From Synanceia verrucosa (lineage: Eukaryota > Chordata > Actinopteri > Perciformes > Synanceiidae), in assembly GCA_029721515.1 (NCBI GenBank), contig CM056550.1, positions 21,093,619 to 21,157,618 of the forward strand: 64,000 nt of DNA. The letters are read 5' to 3'. Both the position numbers and the translations under genes were made by a program. The notes beneath the pieces were generated by a model, which saw only the letters and a program-made list of their open reading frames with translations, made no database searches and had not been told where the DNA came from. Of this stretch, positions 33,090-45,012 are shown one piece after another. Position 1 is the stretch's first letter; the number at the start of each line of letters is the position of its first letter.

Positions 33090-33215
33090 CTTGTGTGTTT
33101 AAGAGAGCTGCTAAATGTGCAGCGGTTTGAGAGGATATGACGAGTCTGCGCGGCGCCGCAGAGAGGGGACAGTCGACCTTGGCTGTTTTATTGAATTAAA
33201 GTTATTGTGCGTCTA
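33090..33215. repeat. Dispersed repeat also present inverted at 38950-39080
   Basis: 'gtgtgtttaagagagctgct', 'gagaggatatgac' and 'gttttattgaattaaagtt' occur here. Their reverse complements occur in reverse order at 38950-39080. Confidence 0.65.
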
Positions 33216-33534
33216 TCTAGCTGTATGTGACTGTTTTGTTCAGTCACTGGGGAATGGTAGATATTGTGTCTGATCTTGAAACTGATATTTATGGCTTTAT
33301 GATGTCATGTAAGGAAGGACGAAGAGGAGAGACCAGGAGATTTACTTTATCCTAGTCTGTGACTGAAGTCATTCCTCGAGAAGGATGGCGGGGGGTCAGA
33401 GTATGACAGACATCCAGTTTGACTTTGTGGTTTTGGGGTTATGTTCGGTAGCCACTTGCTTTGTAAATGGACCAACGTCTGAGGGGAGGAGACGACTCGA
33501 ACACGTCACCGTCGCTCCATCCACCCTTTAGTTT

Positions 33535-33625
33535 CAGGTGGAAATATCTCAGCAACTGTTGGTAGGATTGGCATAAAGTTTGAGACAAACATTTACTGTA
33601 TGGGCTTTGATAATCCCTTGTACTC
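33535..33625. repeat. Degraded common teleost repeat
   Basis: 'aaatatctcagcaactgttgg' followed by 'ggattggcataaagtttg' and 'tttgataatccct' resembles a very common fish repeat known to me only by its wording. Confidence 0.35.
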
Positions 33626-34547
33626 TAATGTCACAAAGACACACATCCTGTTTGAAAAGCTGTTTTATGTACATTTCTTTAGACAGGAAATGCAGAGCAA
33701 ACATGCCATCATCAAAGTACTCGGAAATCAGACTTGTAATTCTGCAATTTCTGTCAATTTCAAGCTAAGAACAACCTGAAAATAACCTCAAAATTGAATG
33801 TAGGCAAGTTTCATGTGATTATGAGTGATATAAGGTTTGGAAAGAGGCACTTCATTGGTGTTCTCCGGTTCGACAGATAAAGTCAGAGGGGTTGTAATTG
33901 AGAGCAGCAGCCTTCTGCAAACTCTAAAGTGAGTTTCTTGATTAAAATTCAGACTATGATTGCTTTCCTAATTTCCAGGAATTGCCTCAGTGTAGAATGT
34001 CTGTAATAAATAAAAACAACTTTAGAAACAATAAGGGTTCATTCTATTTCAGATACCAAAACGCAAATCGGAAAACAATGTTTTACATTAAAATACAGCC
34101 ATAAAATTGAATTTTGTGTAATTTTCCCATTATGGATTTTTATTTTACCAGTTAAAGATGAAGAATCCAATCTATGTTAATCCAACATGCAAAAATTCAG
34201 TTTTTTTTTTACTTCTTTATTATTGCAGGTGAACTAGAAGCAGTATTTCAGACTTTTTCCCACAATTAGCATGTCTTTTGCGGTTTTAGCCCAACAATTG
34301 CAGATTTGGTTGGCAGGAGTCTGCAGCCAGGATGAGATTTACCAAAAATTACATTTGGGCCAGAGAATGATCATTAAATTGGTTGTGTTTCAGAAAGAGA
34401 AATAGAAAAAATGGCCCCAGGTACACAGACCAATAAATAAGTGAAAGCATGAAGGAAGTCAACGTGCTACTTGAGATTATGAAGCCGAAACATTAAAAAT
34501 CATCAGTGTGTTTGCTTAGAACTCCTCCATCTGCTGGATCATCAGTC

Positions 34548-34650
34548 ATTGGCCCTGTGGTGGCTCCAGGTTGGAGGTCATGAATGAAGACAGGTGGGGG
34601 GGGATGCTGTTTCAGAAAGACCCCCCTTATGGGTTCCCATCTGTCTGACA
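34548..34650. repeat. Dispersed repeat, member 2
   Basis: Second occurrence of the family at 31400-31530, same orientation. Confidence 0.55.
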
Positions 34651-35937
34651 ATGGACTTAATGTGTCCCATAATCTGTAACCATAATCTGCAATCTGATCT
34701 GGCCCATCGCCTGCGAAAAAATCTGTGCCATGATGTGTCCCAAAATACCTTCATGTTCTACTTGTAAAATGTAACATGGAAGGAGTGTTACACCACTCTA
34801 GAGCTGAGTCATGGTCCTTTAGACTGTCATTACAATATACATTTTTGTCTTTTTGTGGTCTTTTTAAAACTGAATGCAGGGAAATCCAACTGAAGCAGCA
34901 TCTGTTTGTCTTTGAGCCATCGGATTGTAGTGAAGAGCAGCAAATGCTGCAGTGACTTTACTGATGAAATGGAAGATTAATCAGCATTATTGTAAAAAAA
35001 AAAAAAAAAAGAAAGAAAAGTAATGCAAAACCAGATATGACTGAAATCATGAGGCTGAGTAGAAAGAGGTGATGGATGTGACAAACTGAACAGAAATAGG
35101 ACAGTTGATTAACAACAACTGAAACTGAAAGTGACATTTGTTTTTGATTTGATAAATGTGTCCAGTTAATTTAATTCTACAGTGTGTAAAAGTTTGGTTA
35201 AGTCATTATTGGGGAATTGTTTTTTTTATTATTGAACTGAGGATATCATTATTATTAAAAAGCTGCAGAAAAAGAGGATGGATATCTTTTTTCTTTTAGT
35301 ATTCAATACAGAATCCTGGCTTTGTGCCAGAAAATTTGGGCTCCGATCATGCCCAAGTCACAAACCAGGATCCCCTAATTCATGATAAATTAATGATTTT
35401 TTTTTTTTTTTTTAAATAACTTTCAATGAAGGTTCATATGAAGTTACATGACAACAGACTGCAAGATGTTAATGAGATCCTATAAATACCTGTGAATTTG
35501 CATACTGAACACGCTTTTAATGAATAATTTCCAATTAAAGTTAAATCAGGCGTTTAATGTCACATAATCAATAATTAATTATTATTTGCCCTTCTGAAGT
35601 GAAGTTGTACATCATGCAGTAAAATTACTTTTTACTTTCTCTTTTAGTAACATAAAATATTTTTCATCTTGCACACAATCTCCTGTGTGAATGTTATTCT
35701 ATTATGTGCAAAATATACCATATCTTGGGAACATTTTGCTTATTAAACCAGGGCCGCTCTTGCTTGAATATGATTTTAAGTGTGGGAATTCTACTTTAAC
35801 TTCATTTTATCAGTTTTACTCTGACCTGGACCATTAAAATGTGTAAAACCATCTGGATTTGAATCAAGATTATTGCCAAGTAAGTTTGCACATGAGAGGA
35901 ATTTGACTTAATATGATGGTGCATGACATATAAACAT

Positions 35938-36320
35938 AACTACAACAAGAAAAAATTAAAAAAAAAAAAAAAGAATTAATTGAAAGCTACAAAACTATAA
36001 ATTAAAATAAAAAAATGAATAAATAAAAAAATATAAAATATCACAACAAATTCATAAATTAAAATATAAAACAATAACATAAAAGTGAATAAATAAAAAC
36101 TATAAAATATCACAACAAATTCATAAATTAAAATATAAAACAATAAAATAAAAGTGAATAAATTAAAAATCTATGAAATAAAATAAAAAAATCATAAATT
36201 AAAAAACTATAAAATAAAATGTAAACTAAAAAGTATAAAACTATGGTGCACGACATATAAAAAAATAAGTATGACAAGAAAAATGTAATAAAAAAATAAT
36301 AAATTAAAAAGTATAAAACT
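35938..36320. repeat. A-rich minisatellite
   Basis: Tandem, imperfect units of ~65 nt built from 'aaaatataaaacaataa', 'aaagtgaataaat' and 'aaatatcacaacaaattcat'. The longer block 'acatataaa..aacaagaaaaa' appears at each end. Confidence 0.8.
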
Positions 36321-36326
36321 ATATCA

Positions 36327-36358
36327 CACCTTATAGACTATGCATTGTCTATAAGGTG
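36327..36358. repeat. Perfect 12-bp-arm hairpin
   Basis: CACCTTATAGAC, 8-nt spacer, GTCTATAAGGTG, directly after the A-rich minisatellite. Confidence 0.8.
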
Positions 36359-37119
36359 AAATAAAGGTGAGGTGAGTTGGATGAACGTGCAGATTTATCC
36401 AGGAACGTATAATTTGGCTAAAGGAAAATGTCCCACCAAATGACAAATAGAAGATAGAAGAAATCAGTCCCACATTTCTCACAGAACGAGTTTCATCGGA
36501 GAGCATATTTGTGTGCCTTGTTGTAAAGTTGCTGATTTTAAATGACAGTTGTTTAGTGTGGGGATTAGTGGGCGCAAAGAAAGTTTGGGAAGTGTTTTAT
36601 TTGGAAGTAAGGGGAGAAAGTCCTCCTCCTCTGTCGACTGCTGCACCTGTTTTCTGTTCACAGCAGCCGAACAGGACTGACACTCCATCGCCCTGCATGA
36701 AGCCACTGCACAGAAACGTAGTCAGTGTGAGTGTGTTTCCTCCGGTTCTGCCTCAGGACCGTGGTGTGTCAGGTCACTTTGGGCTCAGTCAGTTTGTGTT
36801 TTTAGAGGGAGGAATAATGCAAGCTAATGTTAGGGCAGGAATTTATGAACTATCATCCGACATCCTAGCGTCACCTTGGGAATGACGGGAGCTATTATTA
36901 GAGAGCCCCATACGTAAGATACTATGTGTTTGGGTTTTATGGCTTTTGGTTTCTCGTCAGTCCAGATGATGAAATTTTGTTGATGATAAAAAAATTCCCA
37001 CTTGAACTCAAGAAATAGATCTAAAGCTATAGTTTTGATTTCACTAAGCACTTTCATGCTCCCCAGATACTGAACCCTGTTTAGTTTTTCATTCAAGATT
37101 TTATTTCTCTCCTCTTATC

Positions 37120-37260
37120 TTTGTCCCACTGTCGCTGCTCTTAAAATGTTTTGTATTTTTTATATCTCTTTATACTGCTCTATCACTGTACCTTTGCCAC
37201 TGTGATGCAGTATATTTCTCCACTTTGGGATTAATAAAGGTTCATCTTATTTTATTTTAT
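37120..37260 (+). repeat. LINE-tail-like sequence
   Basis: 'tatctctttatactgctcta', then 'tctccactttgggattaata' and 'aaggttcatcttattttatt', with ATTTT-type terminal repeats, is the usual 3' end of a fish non-LTR element. No open reading frame remains. Confidence 0.5.
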
Positions 37261-38576
37261 GTTATGTTCTTGAGAGGCTAAATTGCTGCTCACCAGATCT
37301 GCCCTTCATATTCACATGGTGCTGTAAAGCCACACCTGAGACATACCCAGCAGCCCTGTGGGCATCTCAGTGGCGTATGATCCCCTCCCACGCTCCAGCT
37401 GGTGAGGGCATTACAAATGGTGGCGATCCCACTTCTCTCACCTCTAGGCAACACTGAGAATGTTGCCTTGTGTTGGCGCATGTGTGTGGCAACATTAGTT
37501 TTGTTTGCACGTTTGTGATCAGGCTCAGAGTATTACTGTTTGGCAGCATCGGAAATGTTTTGGCTGCGAGCAGCTTGAAGAGGGTCGACCTGCCAAAGAT
37601 GAAAACCAGGCAGGTGGCTGCCACGTCTCAGTTGCCTCGACGGTGTTATTTGTACACGTGTGCAAACACTGGAACATGCTGGAGAAAACAGTCAAAACTG
37701 TATGAGTATGACACAACTAATCAAGTCATGTCTGTTGACCTTGTAAAGTCCATGATCACATATGACTCTGTACATTACAGGTGTGAACCTGCAGCCAAAC
37801 TAAGAAGTTATCCCTGTGGAATTCCACAGGGTTAGTGTCTAGGGACACTTTGGTATTCAATATTCATCAGGCCCAACCCCAGTGCATCCAAATTAATTAG
37901 AAGTATGACCAGCTGTACGATGGCAGTACAGAGCAGCTCACAGGAGGAAAGCAGGAAAACATGTAATTTCTGTCTATATCTATCTATATCATTGTGTGTT
38001 TGTTGATTACAATGCAGTACCTGTAGAGTATCACTCATCATCTCTCACAGTTTCCACTCTCCTATCCCCACATCTTGTTATCTCCTCCTCATCCACTCTC
38101 ACTTCCACTTGCCAGCCTGTGATCGCCTTGTGATCTCGCCCAACCCCTGTTCCTGCAAACATATCCACCATCCCTGTAGTGCTGCTCTATGGCAGCTCAT
38201 CCACACGACACAAATGTGTTTGACCCTCTGTGGAGCTTCAGACAACACCCTTCTTTGTAGCCATGTTCCTTTTTTTTTTTTCCTTCAGCACTAAAGCTTT
38301 AGCTTCGGTTTGCTCCTGACTCAACTCAATCTGAATTTCTTTGTTGTCTTCTTTGATTTAAAGGAACAACATATTTAACAAAGGATGCATAACTTTAACT
38401 GTATTAATTGTTTGGTATTTTATATTAAAATAGACATCTATAATTCCTCAGGGTCAGAACTGTGATTAATAAGGAGTTAGAAAATATGGATTTTTCATGG
38501 GGTTTACACTGAAATAATAAATACGATACACACTGTTAGAGTTAAATTGTGTTTCAGTGCAAAGTTGTCAGCAAAA

Positions 38577-38802
38577 TGGACGGATTCTGGACAAAAAGTG
38601 GTGTTTTGGTGAAAGTGGACTCTACTCTACTTCTGATAAAACAAGAATGGATCAAGGTAAAAACAAACTTTTCATGATGAAATAGAGAGTCTCTTCTTTC
38701 ATTTGAGCTATTCAGTGTTTTCAGAGACATAGTACAAAATATTCTGTGGGTCTTGAAATATGACTCAAAATGGACAAAAATGCTGGCACTCAGTGAGTGA
38801 AC
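38577..38802. mobile_element. TTAA-type miniature element, copy 4 (inverted, 3' truncated)
   Basis: Reverse orientation relative to copy 1. It keeps the half from 'attctggacaaaaagtgg' to 'tgctggcactcagtgagtga' and has lost the other half. Confidence 0.7.
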
Positions 38803-39309
38803 ACCACAATTACTCTAACAACCAGTTAAAACTCTTGTAGTTACTGTAGTGGCAACATTATTTCACAGCACCAACTGTATAAAGCAAATCTGTTAGGACC
38901 ACATTAATTTCCCGAAAATGTTCCTGACCTTTTCCTCTCACCCATGTCTCACTCGGTAATGAAAACTTTAATTCAATAAAACGACCAAGGTTGACTCTGC
39001 CCTCTCTCCACAGCACTGACCTGTCATATCCTCTCATACCGCCTCACATATAGCAGCTCTCTTAAACACACACACAACTGTTTCCTCCTAAACGCTCACA
39101 TTCAGCACACGCTCCACAGACAACATAACTGAATGCAAGGTTAAACTCAGCACTGTGAGGACAAACATATGTGCTTCCTTTGCTTTCTTTTCTGTCATGG
39201 ACCATTTCTGCGTTAGGCAGCTTTTAAAGTAAGACCTTGCAGACATTTCGGGTACATTTTAATTAAATTACTGTACATCAGCGTGAAAATTTTGTTACTT
39301 ACATTTTGT
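38803..39309. other. Intergenic with inverted repeat copy, no gene
   Basis: Bases 38950-39080 are the reverse complement of the block at 33090-33215. The rest is unassigned AT-rich sequence. Confidence 0.45.
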
Positions 39310-40175
39310 GATGTTAAGATTTGAAAGTGACACCTCCTCTAAGTCTCCTCAAAACTCCACCTCCTCCTCTCTTCCCATTAGTGCTCCGCCCAAAGCCACG
39401 CCCCCTCAAACTTGAACATCTGACTTTAGGATTCAGCAGGGGGAGGAAAGCCGTTATGCTACATCACCACATGTAAAATGTCCTGGTCAAAATCATCACT
39501 GTCATTTTATCACAAGACACTGGAGACTGGCTGTGCAATATGTCAAAATGTCATATTCTATAACCTCTTCAATACAAGCAGCACCAACGACCCACAGAGA
39601 AGCTAATGTTAGGACCGGGCTAATATGCGCTACAAAAGTAGCTAAGTTGGCAAACTTTACATATTTCATGAAAATAATAACTCCTCCCGACGCTAAACAA
39701 GCAACAGAAAGAAATCAACTTCTGCATCACTTTTCAGTCCCTTCAGATGTCTCAGTGTCTCCACCGATGTTCACTTTGGTTTGTCCTCTTAGATTTATCC
39801 AGAGTTTTCTGCTTCCCTCTTTCTTCTCTTTGCCTGTTTAGCTTTTTTTCTAGCTTTATTTTTGTGAGCCGTCTAAAGTAAATATTTTTGGCTGCATTTT
39901 CTCTTCCATTGTTCCCTACAGAACGTATTCTCCTGCTAAGAGAGGGGGGCGTGAGCAGGATGAGACATGAAAGCATCTGATTGGTTCTTTTCATTCAGAT
40001 CGAATGGCAGGGATTGGTCACAGTTTTTACAGTCCTGTAGCTTCCACAGAGGTCTGGTTCTTTTCCATCCTTTTTTCTGAACACATAACGTATTGACTGC
40101 TCTCAGGGTGGAAGGACCATTTTACCCAGTAGAACAAAAAGTGCTTCTGAACAGGATTACAGACTATAGCTTTAA
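39310..40175. mobile_element. Long form of the 'ctatag' miniature element
   Basis: Shares 'gatttgaaagtg', 'ccaaagccacgccccctt-like', 'atctgattggttctt' and 'gactatagcttt' blocks with 32506-32895, but carries about 450 bp extra in the middle. The open frame at 39533-39841 lies in this extra part and is not supported as a gene. Confidence 0.55.
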
Positions 40176-41337
40176 GTCAGTTTTACTTGTATCGCCCAAT
40201 ATCACAAATTACATATTTGACTCATAGTCTGTACAGGAAATGTCCTTTACAAAACTCCCCAAAAATAACCCTTTTAGCAGAGAAAAACAATGATAGAGGA
40301 GGGATGACTCTTTCATGTCATGTTCATATATAACTTGCTTGCTTACTTGCTTGGAAATGGACTCTGGTGTTTGAATGCTGATCATAGTGTAAGATAAAGC
40401 AGTGTTAATAATTCTCACCACATTCTCATTAATACAAAATTATGCACGTTTTATAAAACAATATTTCACTGCGAGTGGGATCTACAGTACTGTACAGGAG
40501 AGTCAGTTTCCCAGTGTGCATACAGGATGTTTACATGAGGTCGATTCAACGATACAGGCAGCCAGCTCTTCCTCGTCATCGTTAACCTCCTGGTTTTCGG
40601 TCTACTTCCCAGCGAAGCGAGGAAAAGATGAAGCACAGAGCAGGAAGAGAGCGATGGACGAGTGATGTTCCCATTACTGCTCTGTTCATTTGAGCCCTGA
40701 AGGGGAAAAAGTGAGAGAATGAGGGCAGTAATAGACGACTATGTGTTTCTGGACAGAAGAGAGGAGCACTATTAGAACAGGTCTGCCTAAAGGAAAGGAA
40801 CATTAGAAAGCAAGAGGCACATAACAGCTCCCACACACTTCATGTACAGTCGCAGGTGTTTTAATTCATAGAGTTCTTATATGATGAATCTGTCCTGCCT
40901 TTTCTCACATCTGTGATTTTGCAGTTGAGTGGAAAGACAGATGAAAGGACGACGATTCAAGAGATCCTGTCAAACCTTCTGATTCGCTTGGCAAGTGGCT
41001 CGTGAGGAGATAGCACAGCGTGGATCGCTTTACATTACAAAAAAGAAGACGTTGGAGACGTTGGGGTCAAACAAGCTTCAAATGGTTCATTATTTTTAGA
41101 GGCAATTATACAGATATGTTTATCTCCATTTATAGCAATGAGATCTCTTTAATGGATGACTTTAATATCTTTCTCATAGCATAAATAAAAAAAAAACTAT
41201 GTAGACATAAAGGCGTGTTAAAGAGAGATTAAAGGGTAACCATCAGACAAGTGTGATGCAATGCAGGAGGTAATTATCTTGTGACAGATTTGTGACAGTC
41301 AAAAAAACATGCACATGTATCGTGTAAATTAATCACA
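40176..41337. other. Intergenic, no gene recognised
   Basis: No repeat or exon stands out. The G/A-rich stretch at 40600-40800 yields short chance frames only. Confidence 0.4.
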
Positions 41338-41775
41338 TTAACTCATTGAGTGCCAGCCGTTTTATAAAACAGGAAGTGTCTTGTTCCAGCATTTTTGAGT
41401 CATATTTCAAGACCCACAGAATATTTTGTACTCTGTCTCTGAAAACACTGAATAGCTCAAATAAAAGAAGAGCCTCTCTATTTCATCATAAAAAAATGTT
41501 TGTTTTTACTTTGTTCCATTCTTGTTTTATCAGAGGTAGAGTAGAGGACGCTTTCACCAAAAACTCCACTTTCTGTCCAGAATCCATCCCTTTTGCTCTT
41601 TAATCTCGATCGTCTCCACTTCCTGCTTTGATCTCTGTGGTGTATACCCTCTCTTTATGCTCTGACTACATCTCCCAGAAGCCCCTACATTACTCTCAGG
41701 ATGCAGGAGTGTGATCGGCGACCCGCTGCCGAAAAACCACTTTGACATATTATTGTGTCAATGGCACTCAGTTAA
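41338..41775. mobile_element. TTAA-flanked miniature element, copy 5
   Basis: Same orientation as copy 1. Starts TTAACTCATTGAGTGCC and ends 'ggcactcagttaa', with TTAA kept on both sides. Confidence 0.75.
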
Positions 41776-44577
41776 CCAGTTGTGTCAGTGTTGATTATTT
41801 TAAACCATTAATTGCCATTTGAGCATTTTTGTTTTTAAAGTTATTGCAAATGACTTGTGCTTGCAACAAACTGGGTTTTGATTAGTTACATTGCTTGCAT
41901 TGAAAAACTGTGTTGTAGTATTAGTAGATCTAAATATTAAGTGAGTCTGCCAAACAAAACAACAGACCTGCTCCTCATAATTCCAAACTTGTTTTTCTTT
42001 TCTCTTTGTTTGTTGAGTTTTGGCACTTGTGAAAAGCTTTGTGCTGTCACTGTGAACTCTGCCCAGAATCAGACACCCAACCCAAGACCTGAGGTTATAG
42101 TTTTATTATTTCTTCTACAAAGACACAGTTATATACTTTCTTTGGAAAGGCTTTCATCTGCCCGCCAGCACAACACTTATACAGATTCTACTTGAAAACC
42201 AATAACTTTGGAGTTTAAAGAGCTCCTTTTTCCATTTCATCCATTACTTGCCGCTAGATCTAAACAAGGCATTGGCTAAGCTGTAAGTCAACAACACAAA
42301 CAATACCCAAACTCTACACTTATTATATTAGAGTTTTTTTTTTTTGTTGTTGTTTTTTTTTGCATAAAAGCATTTCCAGATGTGACAGAAATGATGGCAG
42401 AAGCCACTCAGAGTAATAAAAAAGTAATTTCCTTGAAACAAAACCACTTTGGTCACCATTAGAAACAATAAATGAATGGAGATACATCAGCTAAAGGGAA
42501 TCTATGAGAACACACACATGCATACATTTTGGATTAACATACTTTTCGCTCCCTGGATGGTTAACCCAACCCTCACCCCAATTACTACCCTTAACCTAAC
42601 CATTAAGACAGAAACCACATTAAATCATGCTGAATGCAGCCGCAGTAAAAATTCAAATTGGGACACCAATTTTGTCCCCAAGTAGACATACAGTCCCCAG
42701 TCAACTGGTCAAAATTACCCCAGAAACCACAGTCGTGGAGCAACACAAATGTCCAGGTGTATCATGGGAAACTTCCCATGGGCAGGGTTTAGTTTGACTT
42801 TCATTTCCCAGTGATTGCGTAGTCTCATTTTTTTTGTTCCCAGGGTTGCAGGGCACAAGAGATGGGGAAGGTTGTAGAGCGTGAAGCCATTTATAAGTGG
42901 GTTTGGGAGTCATGCTGACAGTCTATAACCCTCACAGAGATATTCATTACCCCTCCTTTACTCCCATCAACGGTCCTGAAACACACCGTGTCCCTGCTGT
43001 ATGTGCAGCATGAGATTAAACTGATTTAGTCATAACACATTCATTCAAAAATTATTTAACTTGGATCATAAACAATTAAAAACATGATGCATTTTCTTTA
43101 AATATAATTCAATGACAACTGGCCACAGTCAGTAGGAGAAGAGGTATTTGTGACCTTTACAGATTCTTTTTCAATGATAAGGAGGACTGCAACCTTTTTA
43201 CCTACTTAATCATTGTGCTTGCAATTTAATCCTGTAACACACCAGGTGGATTAGTGTCTTTTTGTCGATGTGCACAGTTAATAGTGCTGATACCAGAATT
43301 TCATTTGCAACACCTAAAGTTACTATTTGGAGATTTAAAGCAGCATAGACATTTTTTTTTTTTTTTTTTTTTAATCTTTTCACCCATAAGAGCAGGACAA
43401 ATAATATATTATCATTATTAGAGAGACATTAGCAAAAAAAAGTTTCTTTTATCACTGCTTTTGGTCTCCACCAACTAATAAACTCTAAAACTGGCAGAAT
43501 TATTAGCTAAACCACTTTTTAAATCTTCTATAAATCTTACCAAATATTTGATACCAGCTTTTGCTAGTTCTTTTCGTACCAAATGAATTAATCCTCAAAA
43601 CCCAGCCTCCAGAAAAAAAAACCACATACCGGCAGTGTATAATCTAGTTATGGTGAATTAAAGAGTAGTGAAGGCCGTGCTGCAATTACTCCCTTACTGT
43701 GTGAGTGTTTGTAATAGATGAACACATCAGGCTTTATTTTAAACGCAGCGAGGCGAATGGCTCTCCCATCAGAAACAAAATCTGCATGAATAAATAAGTA
43801 AACAAGCTAGAACAGCCAGGCTCTGCTATGAAGAAAAACGCCTGGCTGGATATGAATCGATGGCTGCCGTTTCCGTCTTCGACCTGCTGTTGTTTAACAA
43901 GAGGAGAACAGCAGCAGGAGATTAGTGACTTCAGGTGAATGCTGCTTTGTGCGTCTGTCTGGTTGGATTTTTAACGTTGTTCACTCTCAACTGCTTCTTT
44001 CATTCACCGGCTGCCTCTGATGACCTCCTCTCCCTCTCGCTCTTTCTTTTCACTCGTCCTGTTGTCGTCCCTCTTATCGCTGTATCAGGTTAGCGGTCGA
44101 TGGCGTGAGGCGGCAGCAGACAGGTAAAGATGAATGGAGTCCTGGCTTGACTCCGTGGGCCTAGGCGGTGCTTCGAGCATGGATCGCCGGCGGTGTTCAT
44201 TCAGGCATAAACAGATTCAAAAGCACACAAAGAAAGTAATGAAGCGTGGCTGATTGGACAGTGTCCACACACACACAGCAGTGATACCAGAGACACATGC
44301 ACACACTGTTGCATAAAAAACACTGCACGTCTGCAGCAGCTCTCCACTGAGCCGTGAGCTTGTTCACCTGTCAGTGCTTTAGGGAAAACTGACCAAGAGT
44401 CTACATCTGTCTCCACCTCCGCCTCTCCATCTTCCTGATGTTTTATATCCTCCATTATTTTCTCTTTCCTTTCCTGTATTGTCTCCTCCCCTTGACATCT
44501 AATCTTTGCTTTTGCTTTTCTTTCCCTTCTTTTCCTCCGTTCACACAAGAAGACGAATGAATGCCACCAAAATGACT
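41776..44577. other. Intergenic, no gene recognised
   Basis: Bases ~42500-42700 look like a fish dispersed repeat ('ttaacccaaccctcacccca', 'cttaacctaaccatta' and 'gtccccaagtagacatacag'). Poly-T tracts lie at 42331 and 43350-43372. A less repetitive block at 43650-43980 could be conserved non-coding DNA. Confidence 0.4.
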
Positions 44578-44763
44578 AGGGGTGGGTATTGGCAAGGACT
44601 TCACGATCCAATATTTATTGCGATGCTTGAGTCACAATACAATACATTATTGTGATATTGTGATATATTGTGATATTCTACATAGATCACTAAGAAACTG
44701 CAGCTTAAAATACAAGTTGTATAAACATTATGTACATTTATATGTATGTATGTGTATATATAT

Positions 44764-44827
<64 letters not shown>

Positions 44828-45012
44828 GGCTGTCAAATTTACCACCTTAATGTGGATATTTTTTTATTTATTTTTGATTAAAATTTTTATTTCAACATGC
44901 AGAAATTGCTCTGGATTTGGAGTTGGCTCAAATCCAAAACACTTTTTTTTTGCAAGGGGATGAAAAAGTATTGCAATATATTGCCATATCGTTATTTTTT
45001 TCCCCCACCCCA
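44578..45012. mobile_element. hAT-like miniature element, second copy of the 7.5-kb family
   Basis: Ends TAGGGGTGGGTATTGG and CCCCCACCCCA. Interior 'tgagtcacaatacaatacattattg' and 'gatattctacatagatcac' match 7520-7575. It contains a (GT)n/(TA)n tract at 44763-44822. Flanks show no clean duplication, so the insertion is old. Confidence 0.7.

Larger units (their letters stand above)
33626..38576. other. Intergenic, AT-rich, no gene recognised
   Basis: Contains the second member of a dispersed repeat (34548-34650), poly-A and poly-T runs (34994, 35400), the A-rich minisatellite at 35938-36320, a perfect hairpin at 36327-36358 and a LINE-tail-like end at 37120-37260. Small frames at 36511 and 37470 have no splice support. 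Confidence 0.45.

Noticed and set aside
39533..39841. 102-codon open frame
   Set aside because: It lies wholly inside the long 'ctatag' miniature element, whose other copies lack it.
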